NCBI RefSeq assembly: GCF_034427655.1
Contig: NZ_JAXOFX010000011.1
Location: 62,001-126,000 of the forward strand
Source: Robertmurraya_A mangrovi
Lineage (GTDB): Bacteria > Bacillota > Bacilli > Bacillales > Cytobacillaceae
Direction of reading: 5' to 3'
DNA: 64,000 bases
The first letter of the stretch is position 1, and every line of letters starts with the position of its first letter. A program made the position numbers and the translations under genes. The notes beneath the pieces were generated by a model, which was not told the DNA's origin, did not search any database, and saw only the letters and a list, made by a program, of their open reading frames with translations. This document shows positions 1 to 7,978 of the stretch, piece after piece.

Positions 1-97
1 CAATTAACTTTCCTTCAGGTACTTCAAAACTAACGTCTGATAATACAGGCTTTTTTTGGTAAGCAACTGTTAGATTTTTAATTTCAACAGGATTCAC
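1..97 (-). CDS. mntB: Metal ABC transporter ATP-binding protein (MntB-like), N-terminal fragment
   Basis: Only the first 32 or so codons lie in the window; the gene runs off the left edge. The reading frame gives NPVEIKNLTVAYQKKP followed by VLSDVSFEVPEGKLI, the typical first beta strands of an ABC ATPase just before the Walker A loop. I chose a GTG start at 95-97 because it lies about 10 bases after an AAGGGG Shine-Dalgarno; a second GTG a few codons upstream is too close to that site. It follows the substrate-binding protein gene by 15 bases on the same strand, in the order known for B. subtilis mntA-mntB-mntC-mntD, so it should energise Mn(II) (or Zn) import. Confidence 0.8.
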   Translation of the reverse strand, partial: MNPVEIKNLTVAYQKKPVLSDVSFEVPEGKLI

Positions 98-112
98 CCT
101 GATCACCACCCC

Positions 113-1036
113 TTATTTAAGTGCCTCTACAATGGTCTTTACATTGTGTTTATACATTCCAATATAAGTTCCTTCTTCTGTCCCATCCTCGCCCATCGCA
201 TCTGAATATAATTCTCCGCCAATTTTCACTTCATGATTTCTCTTCTTTGCTCCTTCAATTACGGCATTTATTGAACGTTCAGAGATACTTGATTCAACGA
301 AAACAGCTTTAATATTACGCTGAACAAGTGTATCAACAAGGCTTTGAACATCGCCCAAGCCATATTCAGAATCTGTACTAAGACCTTGGAGTCCCATTAC
401 TTCCAGTCCATAAGCTGCACCGAAATATCCAAAGGCATCATGGGCAGTAATTAACACTTTTTGCTCTGCTGGAATTTTCCCCATTTCTTCTTCAGCAAAA
501 GCCTTTAACTCGTCAAGCTTCGCAAAATACTGCCTTGCGTTTTCCTCATAATAAGATTGATTATCTGGGTCAACTTCTATCAAACCCTCTTTTACTTTTT
601 CTAACGCCTGCTTAAAGAGATCAATATCAAACCAAATATGAGGATCTATTGCACTTTGATTTGCGGAATCATTTAAAAGTAGGTCTTCAGCAATCGTTTC
701 GCCAATGGCATAAGTCGGTTTTTCACCATTCATTTTCTCAAATACTTCTAGCATTTTTCCTTCAAGGTGTAGGCCATTGTAAAAGATGATATCTGCATTT
801 TGTAATTTAGCTATATCCCCTTGAGTCGCCTTATAAAGATGTGGATCGGTACCAGGACCCATTAAACTTTGAACATTCACTTTATCTCCACCGATATTTT
901 TTACAGCATCAGCGATTTGTCCGATGGTTGTAGTGACATTAATTTTGTCATCATTCTTAGTATTTGAAGTATTTGCTGTACAACCTACCAAGAACACAAG
1001 TGTCATAGTTAAAAAGAGTGATACTAATTTTCGCAT
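113..1036 (-). CDS. mntA: Manganese/zinc ABC transporter substrate-binding lipoprotein (MntA/ZnuA family)
   Basis: A 307-residue cluster A-I solute-binding protein that captures Mn(II) or Zn(II) outside the membrane and hands it to an ABC permease. The N-terminus is a lipoprotein signal peptide with lipobox LVGC, so Cys19 is the lipidated residue. The expected metal ligands are visible: His66 in GTDPHLY, a His in DPHIWFD near residue 132, a Glu in VESSIS, and an Asp in YSDAMGED. There is no long His-rich loop of the kind typical of zinc-specific ZnuA, which together with the mntA-mntB arrangement favours manganese. The ATPase gene follows 15 bases downstream, as in an operon. A partial MntR-like box lies upstream. 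Metal specificity is an inference. Confidence 0.88.
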   Translation of the reverse strand: MRKLVSLFLTMTLVFLVGCTANTSNTKNDDKINVTTTIGQIADAVKNIGGDKVNVQSLMGPGTDPHLYKATQGDIAKLQNADIIFYNGLHLEGKMLEVFEKMNGEKPTYAIGETIAEDLLLNDSANQSAIDPHIWFDIDLFKQALEKVKEGLIEVDPDNQSYYEENARQYFAKLDELKAFAEEEMGKIPAEQKVLITAHDAFGYFGAAYGLEVMGLQGLSTDSEYGLGDVQSLVDTLVQRNIKAVFVESSISERSINAVIEGAKKRNHEVKIGGELYSDAMGEDGTEEGTYIGMYKHNVKTIVEALK

Positions 1037-1147
1037 TTCTTCACCTCATTAATTTTTATAATCCTTGTTTTTTAAATGTATGCACATTTTTTTATTACGT
1101 GCACTTTTTTTCTACAAAACTATAAATTTTAGTTAATTACATAAAAG

Positions 1148-1163
1148 TTTACCTTAACCAACA
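1148..1163 (-). promoter_or_regulatory. Possible MntR operator upstream of mntA
   Basis: The sequence TTTACCTTAACCAACA resembles the B. subtilis MntR box TTTGCCTTAAGGAAAC at 11 of 16 positions, with the CCTTAA core intact. It lies about 110 bases upstream of the mntA start, in the AT-rich intergenic region. The right half-site is poor and I see no convincing -10/-35 pair around it, so this is tentative. Confidence 0.4.
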
Positions 1164-1206
1164 TTTTAAACTTAACAAAACTCTTGTCAAGATAATTTTC
1201 AAAATA

Positions 1207-1259
1207 AAAAAGGCTGTAAACGAAGGGAGTATATACTCTCACCTTGTTTACAGCCTTTT
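1207..1259 (-). terminator. Intrinsic terminator after the 1263-1550 gene
   Basis: AAAGGCTGTAAAC pairs perfectly with GTTTACAGCCTTT across a loop that is itself partly paired. On the minus strand the stem is followed by a T-rich run, and it starts 3 bases after the stop codon of the gene ending at 1263. Confidence 0.85.
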
Positions 1260-1262
1260 AAT

Positions 1263-1550
1263 TCAACCTTTGTATTTTTCAATAATTGAACCATTTTGTT
1301 TGTACCATTGATCCTTTGGAACAACGGTGACTAACTTTAAAATTAAGGATGGAACTCTTTCGATATTAAAAATAATGACTCCTAATGATTCGGTAAATAA
1401 TAAGAAAGACTCACCGTGTGGAAAAGTTGATAAATCTTTACCCATATGAATGATGGAAGAAACGATAGCTTGCTTTACATCTTTCTCAATATGGACATTA
1501 GGCGAAAATCGTAAAATCCAATCCTCTTTATCTATCGAAAAACGGTACAT
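1263..1550 (-). CDS. Hypothetical protein, 95 aa
   Basis: I do not recognise this protein. It is soluble, begins MYRFSIDKEDWILRFSPN, has no signal peptide or membrane segment, and alternates polar and hydrophobic stretches as expected for a small alpha/beta fold. It is flanked downstream by a strong terminator at 1207-1259 and separated from the HD-GYP gene upstream by about 110 bases, so it may be a monocistronic gene or the tail of that transcript. Base composition matches its neighbours. The terminator right after its stop supports it being a real gene. Confidence 0.6.
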   Translation of the reverse strand: MYRFSIDKEDWILRFSPNVHIEKDVKQAIVSSIIHMGKDLSTFPHGESFLLFTESLGVIIFNIERVPSLILKLVTVVPKDQWYKQNGSIIEKYKG

Positions 1551-1660
1551 GTCCTCACCCTTTTAACTTTGTTAAAATTATTCTGTTAAGTAATTGGATT
1601 CCTTTTAGATCATACTTATTTAAAAGGATATGAGGACATCTTCGTTTTATGACCATCTAT

Positions 1661-2701
1661 TTATTGATTGTCTTCTAAAACTTTTTCAATTTGTAGATGC
1701 TTGTTATAACGTAAGTCAATTAACGTATCTTCTACTCTTACTAGTGAACGAAGAGGATCATACGGGTGGATCATAATGATGGTTCCCTCCGCTCCATTTG
1801 TTAACTGTACTTGTTTACCTGTCAAACTGTTCATCATTTTATATAAGAATACAAGTAGTATATTAGGGTCAAGCTTCCCAAAAGCATCTTCTTGCATTTG
1901 CTTAATCACTACATGCAAAGGAGCTGCTTTATGATACACTCTTGCGGAAGACATTGCATGAAACACATCCGCTATTGCAACGATTTTCGAATGGATATCA
2001 ATTTGTCGGTTTACTAATCTAAAGGGATAACCTCCGCCATCTTCCCTCTCATGGTGTTGAAGGGCTACTATTGCCACCCTTTCATCTAAGCCTTTTATTC
2101 CTTTCAAAAGTTCGTAACCATACATAGTGTGTAGTTTCATGGTCTCGTACTCTTCTTTTGTTAGTTTTCCAGGTTTATTTAAGATATCATTACTAATTTT
2201 AGTTTTTCCAACATCATGTAAGGTTGCCCCTAATGTAAGGTGTTCTAGTTCTTCTTTAGGAAGATTTATCCACCTTCCAATCATCGTAGCTATAATACCC
2301 ACACAAATCATATGTCTATACGTATACTCGTCTTTTGAATTTAGTTCGTAAAACAAATGATATAAATGGGGAATTTCAGCAGCTTGTTTAATAGTTGGAA
2401 GAATGTCCTTTTTTATTTCAGATAGCGGTACGTCCCCTCCTCTACCAATATGTTTAAAAATATCTTCCATTTGTTTTGAGGCGAGATCTATCTCTCTACT
2501 TATCTTCTTAATTTCTACTTTACTATTTACATTAGTTTTATGATCAAAGTTATATTCAACCTGATTGATTTTCATAGAATGAAGGATATGATCAATTTCT
2601 GGGAGTGTTAAGGGTCTATTATTATTCCATTCTAAAGGTAAATTACCTTTTGTCACTTCATCACCGCAAATCTCCATAATTGGTATATTTATGTAAATCA
2701 T
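1661..2701 (-). CDS. HD-GYP domain protein, probable cyclic-di-GMP phosphodiesterase
   Basis: A 346-residue cytosolic protein. An N-terminal region of about 100 residues is followed by an HD-GYP domain (about residues 115-290) with HDVGK as the metal-binding HD motif and HHEREDGGGYP as the extended GYP signature. Proteins with both motifs hydrolyse c-di-GMP in the known family; activity here is inferred. A short C-terminal extension follows, rich in beta residues. No receiver, PAS or membrane domain is visible. The ATG at 2701 has no clear Shine-Dalgarno, and an in-frame ATG eight codons later (MEICGDEV) is an alternative start. A second c-di-GMP enzyme is encoded at 30520-32586. Confidence 0.85.
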   Translation of the reverse strand: MIYINIPIMEICGDEVTKGNLPLEWNNNRPLTLPEIDHILHSMKINQVEYNFDHKTNVNSKVEIKKISREIDLASKQMEDIFKHIGRGGDVPLSEIKKDILPTIKQAAEIPHLYHLFYELNSKDEYTYRHMICVGIIATMIGRWINLPKEELEHLTLGATLHDVGKTKISNDILNKPGKLTKEEYETMKLHTMYGYELLKGIKGLDERVAIVALQHHEREDGGGYPFRLVNRQIDIHSKIVAIADVFHAMSSARVYHKAAPLHVVIKQMQEDAFGKLDPNILLVFLYKMMNSLTGKQVQLTNGAEGTIIMIHPYDPLRSLVRVEDTLIDLRYNKHLQIEKVLEDNQ

Positions 2702-2782
2702 AACAAAAGATTTCTTTTGAAAAAAGAGAAATTTATTAATAGATAGTTATTACCTTATAATTTTGTATTAGCTTGATATTTT

Positions 2783-2915
2783 GTCCGTTAATTTCCGCTC
2801 CAGGCACTTGCTTTCCGCGGGGAGGAAGTCGAGCCTCCTCGACGTTCCGTCTGTGGGGTCTCGACCTTTCCTCTACTTCCCGCTGGAGTCAAGTGCCTTC
2901 CGCTCCAATCAACTC
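2783..2915. repeat. Dispersed palindromic repeat, family 1, copy A
   Basis: About 133 bp, GC-rich compared with its surroundings, found again in near-identical form at 5251-5382 (inverted) and 59199-59332, and as a variant at 15280-15464. The two ends share an inverted GGCACTTG block followed six bases later by GCGGG; the centre contains GTCGAGCCTCCTCGAC, a palindrome able to form a hairpin. It lies in a 519-bp gap between the HD-GYP gene and cspD. It carries short reading frames but these follow the repeat and not a gene. It encodes no transposase, so it would have to be moved by other functions, if it is mobile at all. Confidence 0.85.
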
Positions 2916-3070
2916 AGATTTTTCCAGTTTAATTAATTTAGATAAACTAACTTTACTAAGAATATTGTTATCTCTTAATTCAAAGGTGAAGATAATATCA
3001 ACCTTATAAACTGACTAATGATAATAGTTCAACTTTTCTTATAATTTATGTAAAAATAATAGTAGAATCC

Positions 3071-3099
3071 TTGACTGAACAGGGGGATTCGTGTATATT
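3071..3099 (+). promoter_or_regulatory. Sigma-A promoter of cspD
   Basis: TTGACT at 3071-3076 and TATATT at 3094-3099 with a 17-bp spacer. The predicted start near 3106 leaves a 5' untranslated leader of about 115 bases before the ATG at 3221, the long leader expected of a cold-shock gene whose translation is controlled by RNA structure. Confidence 0.75.
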
Positions 3100-3220
3100 A
3101 TAAGCATCATTTAGCAGAATATATTCCCGCTAGTTCCATAATTAGCTTAAATATAGACTGAGAAATGGTAATCTACACTAGGGCACTTTGGTGTCTTGAA
3201 TGGCTTAGGAGGAAATTTTT

Positions 3221-3421
3221 ATGCAAAACGGTAAAGTAAAATGGTTTAACAATGAAAAAGGTTTTGGATTCATCGAAGTTGAAGGTGGAGACGATGTATT
3301 CGTACACTTCTCAGCAATCCAAGGTGACGGATTCAAATCATTAGAAGAAGGACAAGAAGTTTCTTTTGAAATCGTTGAAGGAAACCGTGGACCTCAAGCT
3401 TCTAACGTTGTTAAATTATAA
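3221..3421 (+). CDS. cspD: Cold shock protein CspD
   Basis: A 66-residue single cold-shock domain. Both RNA-binding motifs are intact: KGFGFIEV (RNP1, residues 13-20) and VFVHFSAI (RNP2, residues 26-33). The sequence starts MQNGKVKWFNNEKGFGF and ends QASNVVKL, which is closer to B. subtilis CspD than to CspB or CspC. It acts as an RNA chaperone that melts secondary structure in mRNA. It has a strong AGGAGG site, its own sigma-A promoter with a long leader, and its own terminator, so it is monocistronic. Confidence 0.95.
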   Translation: MQNGKVKWFNNEKGFGFIEVEGGDDVFVHFSAIQGDGFKSLEEGQEVSFEIVEGNRGPQASNVVKL

Positions 3422-3446
3422 TTCATAATAGAACATATATGATTCA

Positions 3447-3480
3447 GGCTGGCAAATTCATTTTGCCAGCCTTTTAGTTT
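3447..3480 (+). terminator. Intrinsic terminator of cspD
   Basis: GGCTGGCAAA pairs with TTTGCCAGCC across a five-base loop, followed by TTTTAGTTT. It lies 26 bases past the cspD stop. Confidence 0.88.
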
Positions 3481-3488
3481 GAATACGG

Positions 3489-3677
3489 TTATGATTGTGA
3501 AAGAGAGAGTTTTTCCCCATATTTTTTAATCTGTTCCCCGACTGTACATTCATTTATACAGAAACGATGGGCGAAACGTCTTCCTTTTTCATTCTTATAA
3601 TGTTTATAAACAAAACAACCTTTACAATAGCTACTCATCATTTCTTCAACTTCTGAAAGTATTTGCTTCCTGTCCAT
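3489..3677 (-). CDS. ypeQ: YpeQ-like zinc-finger protein
   Basis: A 62-residue protein with the cysteine pattern CKGCF, then a conserved basic segment, then HRFCINEC, the arrangement of the small zinc-finger family that includes B. subtilis YpeQ. The four Cys and one or two His could hold one zinc ion; no function is known. It lies 14 bases downstream of ypeP on the same strand, as in B. subtilis, so the two are probably one transcript. Identification rests on both the motif and the conserved position. Confidence 0.8.
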   Translation of the reverse strand: MDRKQILSEVEEMMSSYCKGCFVYKHYKNEKGRRFAHRFCINECTVGEQIKKYGEKLSLSQS

Positions 3678-3691
3678 CTGTTCTTTCCTTT

Positions 3692-4348
3692 CTAGATGAC
3701 TTGCATCTTACTATTTACAATCTTCCCTTCAAGAGCCTGTGTGGCCAACTTATCTGCTTCTTTATTGTCTTTTCGTGAGATTGCATTATATCTAGGTTCT
3801 ATGCCAAGTTTCTTAATTTTTTCTTCAATGCGATCAAGCCAGCGATTTAAATTCTCTTCATAACATGGCCAATCGCCTTCCAATTGCTTTAACACGACCT
3901 GAGAGTCACCTTTAATATCACAAGGTAAATGATGAACGCCTAACTCTTCTAACAAATCTAAAGCAAAATAAAGGGCAGCATATTCTGCTTCATTATTCGT
4001 ATCCATTTCGGAAATTCGTTCATTTGCACGAAGTCTATATTTCTTTTTCCCCTGTTTGTAATATATCACAACTCCTAGTCCCGCTTCATTTGTTTCATTA
4101 TTAAATCCCCCATCAAAGTAGAGAACCGCATCATGTGGTTCAACTTCAATTTCTGCTGTTAATTTTTTTACCTCTTTCATTGTCCAAGAAGAACCGATCT
4201 CATCATAAAACAATAGATCAATGGCTCTTCCACTTTTCTCAAGTTCTTCCCCCATGGAGATTGCAACCTCTGAATCAATCCATTCAGAGGTGAATTGAAT
4301 CGGTTCATTACCTTTTAATTTATATTTGTACTCAATTTGATATTTCAT
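3692..4348 (-). CDS. ypeP: RNase HI-like protein YpeP
   Basis: A 218-residue protein with an N-terminal stretch of about 70 residues ahead of a reverse-transcriptase-like RNase HI fold. The four acidic residues of the RNase H catalytic centre are present: Asp in YFDGG, Glu in NNEAEY, Asp in KGDSQ and Asp in NKEADKL. By family it would cleave RNA in RNA:DNA hybrids, but B. subtilis YpeP is not known to be a main RNase H. It is followed by ypeQ. A second RNase HI-like gene, ypdQ, lies 1.2 kb away on the other strand, as in B. subtilis. Confidence 0.85.
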   Translation of the reverse strand: MKYQIEYKYKLKGNEPIQFTSEWIDSEVAISMGEELEKSGRAIDLLFYDEIGSSWTMKEVKKLTAEIEVEPHDAVLYFDGGFNNETNEAGLGVVIYYKQGKKKYRLRANERISEMDTNNEAEYAALYFALDLLEELGVHHLPCDIKGDSQVVLKQLEGDWPCYEENLNRWLDRIEEKIKKLGIEPRYNAISRKDNKEADKLATQALEGKIVNSKMQVI

Positions 4349-4512
4349 CTTCTCAACCCTTTCTATTCTTCAATCAATATCATTATTTTAATGGGCTATT
4401 TGGTAACTATATATAGTAACACCTTGAAGACTTCTTGATTCCCATAATGAAGGGTTAACGCTATAATAGTCAAAGTAATTTTACCAATTATTTTTATGAA
4501 GGAGGAACATAG

Positions 4513-5181
4513 ATGTTTAATGAATGGTTTGGCCTCATATTTGTACTCATTAATTTCCTATTTGTACTAGCCTTTTATCGATTGTTCGGTAAAACAGGAT
4601 TATTTGTGTGGATTGGATTTTCTACCGTTTTAGCCAACTTACAAGTAGTGAAAACAATTGAAATTTTTGGTCTAACAGCCACTTTAGGAAATGCTATGTA
4701 CGGAACTGCTTTTTTAGTAACAGATATACTAAATGAAAAGTATGGTAAGGATGAAGCAAAAAAGGCAGTATGGATCGGCTTTTTAACACTAACTGCTATG
4801 ACCATTATTATGCAGATGGTTTTACTATTTAAACCTCATGAAATAGATATTGCCCATGATTCCTTGAATACCATCTTTTCTCTTTTACCAAGAATTGCTT
4901 TAGGAAGCCTTTTAGCGTATTTAGTTAGTCAGTTCACCGATGTTTATATCTTTTCCTATTTAAAAAATAAATTTCCTAAAGACAACCAATTTTGGATAAG
5001 AAATAATGGAAGTACTTTAATTAGCCAATTGCTAGATACACTTGTTTTTACCACTATTGCTTTTATAGGTGTCTATCCAATCCAGGATGTCTGGCAAATC
5101 TTTTTAACAACTTATTTCCTAAAAGCACTTATAGCTGTACTTGATACTCCTTTTGGATATATAGCAAAACGAATGAAGTAA
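4513..5181 (+). CDS. ypdP: Queuosine precursor transporter family protein (YpdP)
   Basis: A 222-residue integral membrane protein with about six hydrophobic segments. It belongs to the YhhQ/VUT family (COG1738), whose E. coli member imports queuosine precursors (preQ0/preQ1); that substrate is inferred here. Typical motifs are NVLANLQVVK-like VLANLQVVKTIEIFG near residue 40, YGTAFLVTDILNEKYG (residues 62-77), and the C-terminal KALIAVLDTPFGY. The start is well defined by AAGGAGGAAC seven bases upstream. It is a single gene followed by a family 1 repeat. Position matches B. subtilis ypdP. Confidence 0.88.
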   Translation: MFNEWFGLIFVLINFLFVLAFYRLFGKTGLFVWIGFSTVLANLQVVKTIEIFGLTATLGNAMYGTAFLVTDILNEKYGKDEAKKAVWIGFLTLTAMTIIMQMVLLFKPHEIDIAHDSLNTIFSLLPRIALGSLLAYLVSQFTDVYIFSYLKNKFPKDNQFWIRNNGSTLISQLLDTLVFTTIAFIGVYPIQDVWQIFLTTYFLKALIAVLDTPFGYIAKRMK

Positions 5182-5250
5182 GGACGCCTTGATGGTGTCT
5201 TTATTTTTGACTTTTTATAAAGATTGTTTCTATTAACAACAGTTGAGCAT

Positions 5251-5382
5251 TGAGTGGATTGTAGCGGAAGGCACTTGACTCCAGCGGGAAATAGAGGAAA
5301 GGTCGAGACCCCACAGACGGGACGTCGAGGAGGCTCGACTTCCTCCCCGCGGAAAGCAAGTGCCTGGAGCGGAAAGGAACGG
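5251..5382. repeat. Dispersed palindromic repeat, family 1, copy B (inverted)
   Basis: The reverse complement of this 132-bp stretch matches copy A with only a handful of substitutions over its whole length, including the GGCACTTG ends and the GTCGAGCCTCCTCGAC centre. It fills most of the 348-bp gap between ypdP and ypdQ, a gap that otherwise holds no gene. Confidence 0.85.
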
Positions 5383-5529
5383 GTATTGTATATATGCAAA
5401 AATAATAAACAGTTAGATACAACCTTATAAATTCAGCTGTGCTATAATTTTGAATTCTATGGTAAACTAACATATATTTATAAATGCTTTGGCTATTTAC
5501 TATCTATATTTTAAATGGAGGCAATTATT

Positions 5530-5919
5530 TTGATTGAGATATATATTGATGGTGCTAGTGCAGGGAACCCCGGTCCAAGTGGTGCGGGGATTTTTATAAA
5601 AAACAATGGAACGGTTGAACGTTACTCCATACCATTAGGAGAAATGAGCAACCACGAAGCCGAATACTACGCTTTTATAAAAGCTCTACATATTTGTATT
5701 GAAAAAGGCTATAAAGTAGTATCTTTCCGAACCGATTCTGAGCTTGTCAACCGAGCGGTAGAAAAGGAATTTGTCAAAAATAAAGTATATGCTCCTCTTC
5801 TTGAAGAAGCTTTGCAATTGACCAAACAACTGGATTTGTTTTTTATGAAGTGGATCCCAAGTGTAGAAAACAAAACGGCCGACGAACTCGCAAGAGCTGC
5901 TGTCCGAAAGAATAACTAA
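5530..5919 (+). CDS. ypdQ: RNase HI-like protein YpdQ
   Basis: About 129 residues covering a complete RNase HI fold: YIDGASAGNPGPSGAG (first catalytic Asp), NHEAEYYAF (Glu), RTDSELV (Asp) and NKTADELAR (last Asp) are all intact. In-frame ATG at 5515 is upstream, but it overlaps the only GGAGG site; the TTG at 5530 is eight bases after that site and is the better start. The family cleaves RNA in hybrids; the cellular role is not established. The EamA gene follows 22 bases later, probably in the same transcript. Confidence 0.85.
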   Translation: MIEIYIDGASAGNPGPSGAGIFIKNNGTVERYSIPLGEMSNHEAEYYAFIKALHICIEKGYKVVSFRTDSELVNRAVEKEFVKNKVYAPLLEEALQLTKQLDLFFMKWIPSVENKTADELARAAVRKNN

Positions 5920-5941
5920 CTAGAGAGGACGTTAAGTAAGA

Positions 5942-6868
5942 ATGAAAAAAACACTTTTTGCGGATATTAGCTTGTTATTAGTTACCTTTGTTTGGGGTGC
6001 TACTTTTGTGGTCGTCCAGAACGCCATTGCATCCCTTCCCCCACATTCTTTTAATGCGGTTCGTTTTTTATTAGCTACACTACTTCTCGGGGGTTGGTTA
6101 ATTCTATTTGAAAGAAAGCAACTCTCTCACCTTAATAGAAAGTTATTGTTTTCTGGTGTAATTATGGGAGTTTGGTTGTTTGTCGGCTATGCTTTTCAAA
6201 CCGTTGGACTTTTATACACTACATCGTCAAAGGCTGGTTTTATTACGGGTCTTTGTGCGGTAATGGTGCCCTTATTATCTATCATTCTATTAAAACAGCG
6301 TCCTAGCAAAAATGCCGTAATTGGTGTAGTTATTGCAACGGTTGGTCTATACATGCTTACAATGACGGATATGACCGCTTTAAATAAAGGTGATGTTCTA
6401 GTTTTCTTCTGTGCTATTGGTTTTGCGATGCATATTATTTTTACAGGTAAATACAGTAGTAAATATCCAAGTCTATTACTAACAGTGATTCAAATTGCTA
6501 CAGTAACCATCTGTTCTTTCATGTTTTCCTTAATCACAGAAGACTATATGACTGCATTTAGCCCAAGTGTCTTGTTCCGATCAGAGGTCATTTTTGCGCT
6601 TTTAGTGACAGCCGTATTTGCAACTGCCTTAGCCTTCTTTGCTCAAACGAATTTTCAAAAGTTCACTACTCCAACTAGAGTGGCATTAATATTTGCTATG
6701 GAGCCTGTTTTTGCAGCAGCAACGGCTTATCTTTGGATAAATGAAAGATTATCAACAAGTGCATTAATTGGCTGCTTACTGATTTTAGCAGGTATGTTAT
6801 TTGCCGAACTACCAATGGGTAAAGGATTTCTACTCAAAAAAATAAAACAACGTAAAAAAGCAGTATAA
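5942..6868 (+). CDS. EamA/DMT family transporter
   Basis: A 308-residue membrane protein with ten predicted transmembrane segments arranged as two EamA repeats; the repeat signature FVWGATFVVVQNAI opens the first half and MEPVFAAATAYLWINERL closes the second. The family exports or exchanges small metabolites such as amino acids; no substrate can be read from the sequence. It ends with a basic tail (KKIKQRKKAV) facing the cytosol. It lies directly downstream of ypdQ and ends at a strong terminator. A second EamA protein is encoded at 22649-23572. Confidence 0.85.
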   Translation: MKKTLFADISLLLVTFVWGATFVVVQNAIASLPPHSFNAVRFLLATLLLGGWLILFERKQLSHLNRKLLFSGVIMGVWLFVGYAFQTVGLLYTTSSKAGFITGLCAVMVPLLSIILLKQRPSKNAVIGVVIATVGLYMLTMTDMTALNKGDVLVFFCAIGFAMHIIFTGKYSSKYPSLLLTVIQIATVTICSFMFSLITEDYMTAFSPSVLFRSEVIFALLVTAVFATALAFFAQTNFQKFTTPTRVALIFAMEPVFAAATAYLWINERLSTSALIGCLLILAGMLFAELPMGKGFLLKKIKQRKKAV

Positions 6869-6895
6869 AAGGCGTGTCTTTTACACGCCTTTTTA
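6867..6895 (+). terminator. Bidirectional intrinsic terminator
   Basis: AAAAGGCGTGT pairs with ACACGCCTTTT across a five-base loop, with T-runs on both strands. It serves the EamA gene ending at 6868 and the convergent gene ending at 6900. Confidence 0.9.
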
Positions 6896-6899
6896 TTAT

Positions 6900-7166
6900 T
6901 TAGATAGCCAGCAAGTTTTTTTGCTTCACAAACTTAATGGCCTCAGCTCTTGTATTTATTTTATTGGTCATTAATGTTTCAAGTACAGAAACGTAGAAGC
7001 TACCATCAAACGTTTTCTGTGCCTTAAGTGTCAGCTCAATCGCCGTGTTTGTTAGTTCATCTGAAGCATTTGTGTATTGTTTGCCGAAATAAATAAATCC
7101 AATGGCATCCTCTCGGAAATGAAACCCTTTCCCAATTAGATTTTGTAGATAATCCTCTGTCTTCAT
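6900..7166 (-). CDS. Conserved hypothetical protein, 88 aa
   Basis: A small soluble protein beginning MKTEDYLQNLIGKGFHF. I cannot assign a function. It contains a hydrophobic beta segment around AIGFIYFGKQY and a helical C-terminal half ending with NTRAEAIKFVKQ. It has a plausible ribosome site (GGAAGTAGG before ATG) and shares a terminator with the convergent EamA gene. Composition and codon use are like the neighbours. Confidence 0.65.
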   Translation of the reverse strand: MKTEDYLQNLIGKGFHFREDAIGFIYFGKQYTNASDELTNTAIELTLKAQKTFDGSFYVSVLETLMTNKINTRAEAIKFVKQKNLLAI

Positions 7167-7229
7167 CCTACTTCCATCCCTCTCCCAATAACCTAACTAC
7201 TAAATATTACCTCAGCTTTCGACAAACTT

Positions 7230-7694
7230 CTATCTTTTTTTGAATAAAAAATGCCCTAAAGTTCCTGTTAAAACTCCCAATAACGCTCCACCAACGACCT
7301 CTTCTGGTTGGTGTCCTAACATTTCTTTTAATTTTTTTGGTGTCTTTTCTTCAAACTTCACACTTTCGTCATGACGGAGCTTAGACACCAATTCATCCAT
7401 GTTATTGACCTTTAATGTTAACTCTCCTGTTTGACGACGGATTCCTTGTGCGTCATACATGACAATTAATCCGTATACAAGAGACAATGCAAAATCTATA
7501 GTAGGTACTCCGCGCTCTAGAGCAATATAAGTGGTTAAAGAAGCTACTCCAGCTGAGTGGGAACTTGGCATCCCACCCGTTTGAAAAAACAATTCAGGTC
7601 GCCATTCTTTATTTTTTGCAAAGTGAATGGGAATTTTCAAACCTTGTGCTAGCCCAATACTAAATAACGCAACATAAACTCCTTTATTCATCAT
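7230..7694 (-). CDS. Divergent PAP2 family membrane protein (YuiD-like, DUF212)
   Basis: A 154-residue membrane protein related to acid phosphatase/vanadium haloperoxidase (PAP2) proteins. The signature GGMPSSHSAGVASL (around residue 40) and YDAQGIRRQTGE (around residue 85) identify the DUF212/YuiD family. Three or four hydrophobic segments are visible. A phosphatase function on a lipid phosphate is possible but unproven. The GAGGTGAG site precedes a double ATG; either may start translation. It faces away from the divergent sspL gene. Confidence 0.82.
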   Translation of the reverse strand: MMNKGVYVALFSIGLAQGLKIPIHFAKNKEWRPELFFQTGGMPSSHSAGVASLTTYIALERGVPTIDFALSLVYGLIVMYDAQGIRRQTGELTLKVNNMDELVSKLRHDESVKFEEKTPKKLKEMLGHQPEEVVGGALLGVLTGTLGHFLFKKR

Positions 7695-7785
7695 CTCACC
7701 TCTATATTATTGTGAAGAAGATGGAGTGAGATTATGCGCTATGGGTACAATATAAACGATTGTTTGTTGATGGGAGGTGTTTTTA

Positions 7786-7929
7786 GTGGGTGGAAAAAAC
7801 AGTCACACAAATAGAGGAACAAAAGCTCCAGGCGTGAATCCACAAGGATATGGACAAGATGCAGAACTTACTAAAAGTCCTAAGAGTGAATTAGAAAATA
7901 GAGCGAAGAAAAGTAATACAAAGATATAA
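7786..7929 (+). CDS. sspL: Small acid-soluble spore protein L (SspL)
   Basis: A 47-codon gene with a GTG start seven bases after GGGAGGTG. The product starts MGGKNSHTNRGTKAPGVNPQ and ends ELENRAKKSNTKI. The C-terminal KSELENRAKKSNTK pattern matches B. subtilis SspL (which ends ELEERAKKSNTKR), and the position next to ypcP is the same. SspL is a minor core SASP made in the forespore, presumably from a sigma-G promoter, which I could not place with confidence. Confidence 0.85.
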   Translation: MGGKNSHTNRGTKAPGVNPQGYGQDAELTKSPKSELENRAKKSNTKI

Positions 7930-7940
7930 TAATTGAATGT

Positions 7941-7972
7941 AAAAAAAGAGGTTGATCACTCGAATCAACCTC
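7941..7972 (-). terminator. Intrinsic terminator of ypcP
   Basis: GAGGTTGAT pairs with ATCAACCTC around a seven-base loop; on the minus strand it is followed by seven T. It sits between the convergent ends of sspL and ypcP and may serve both. Confidence 0.85.
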
Positions 7973-7978
7973 TCTATA

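Noticed and set aside
2773..3009. Open frame of 78 codons on the plus strand
   Set aside because: It lies within the family 1 repeat and its flank; similar frames appear in the other copies, and it has no ribosome site.
5112..5473. Two overlapping open frames on the minus strand
   Set aside because: They are produced by family 1 copy B read on the minus strand, extending into the end of ypdP; no ribosome site.
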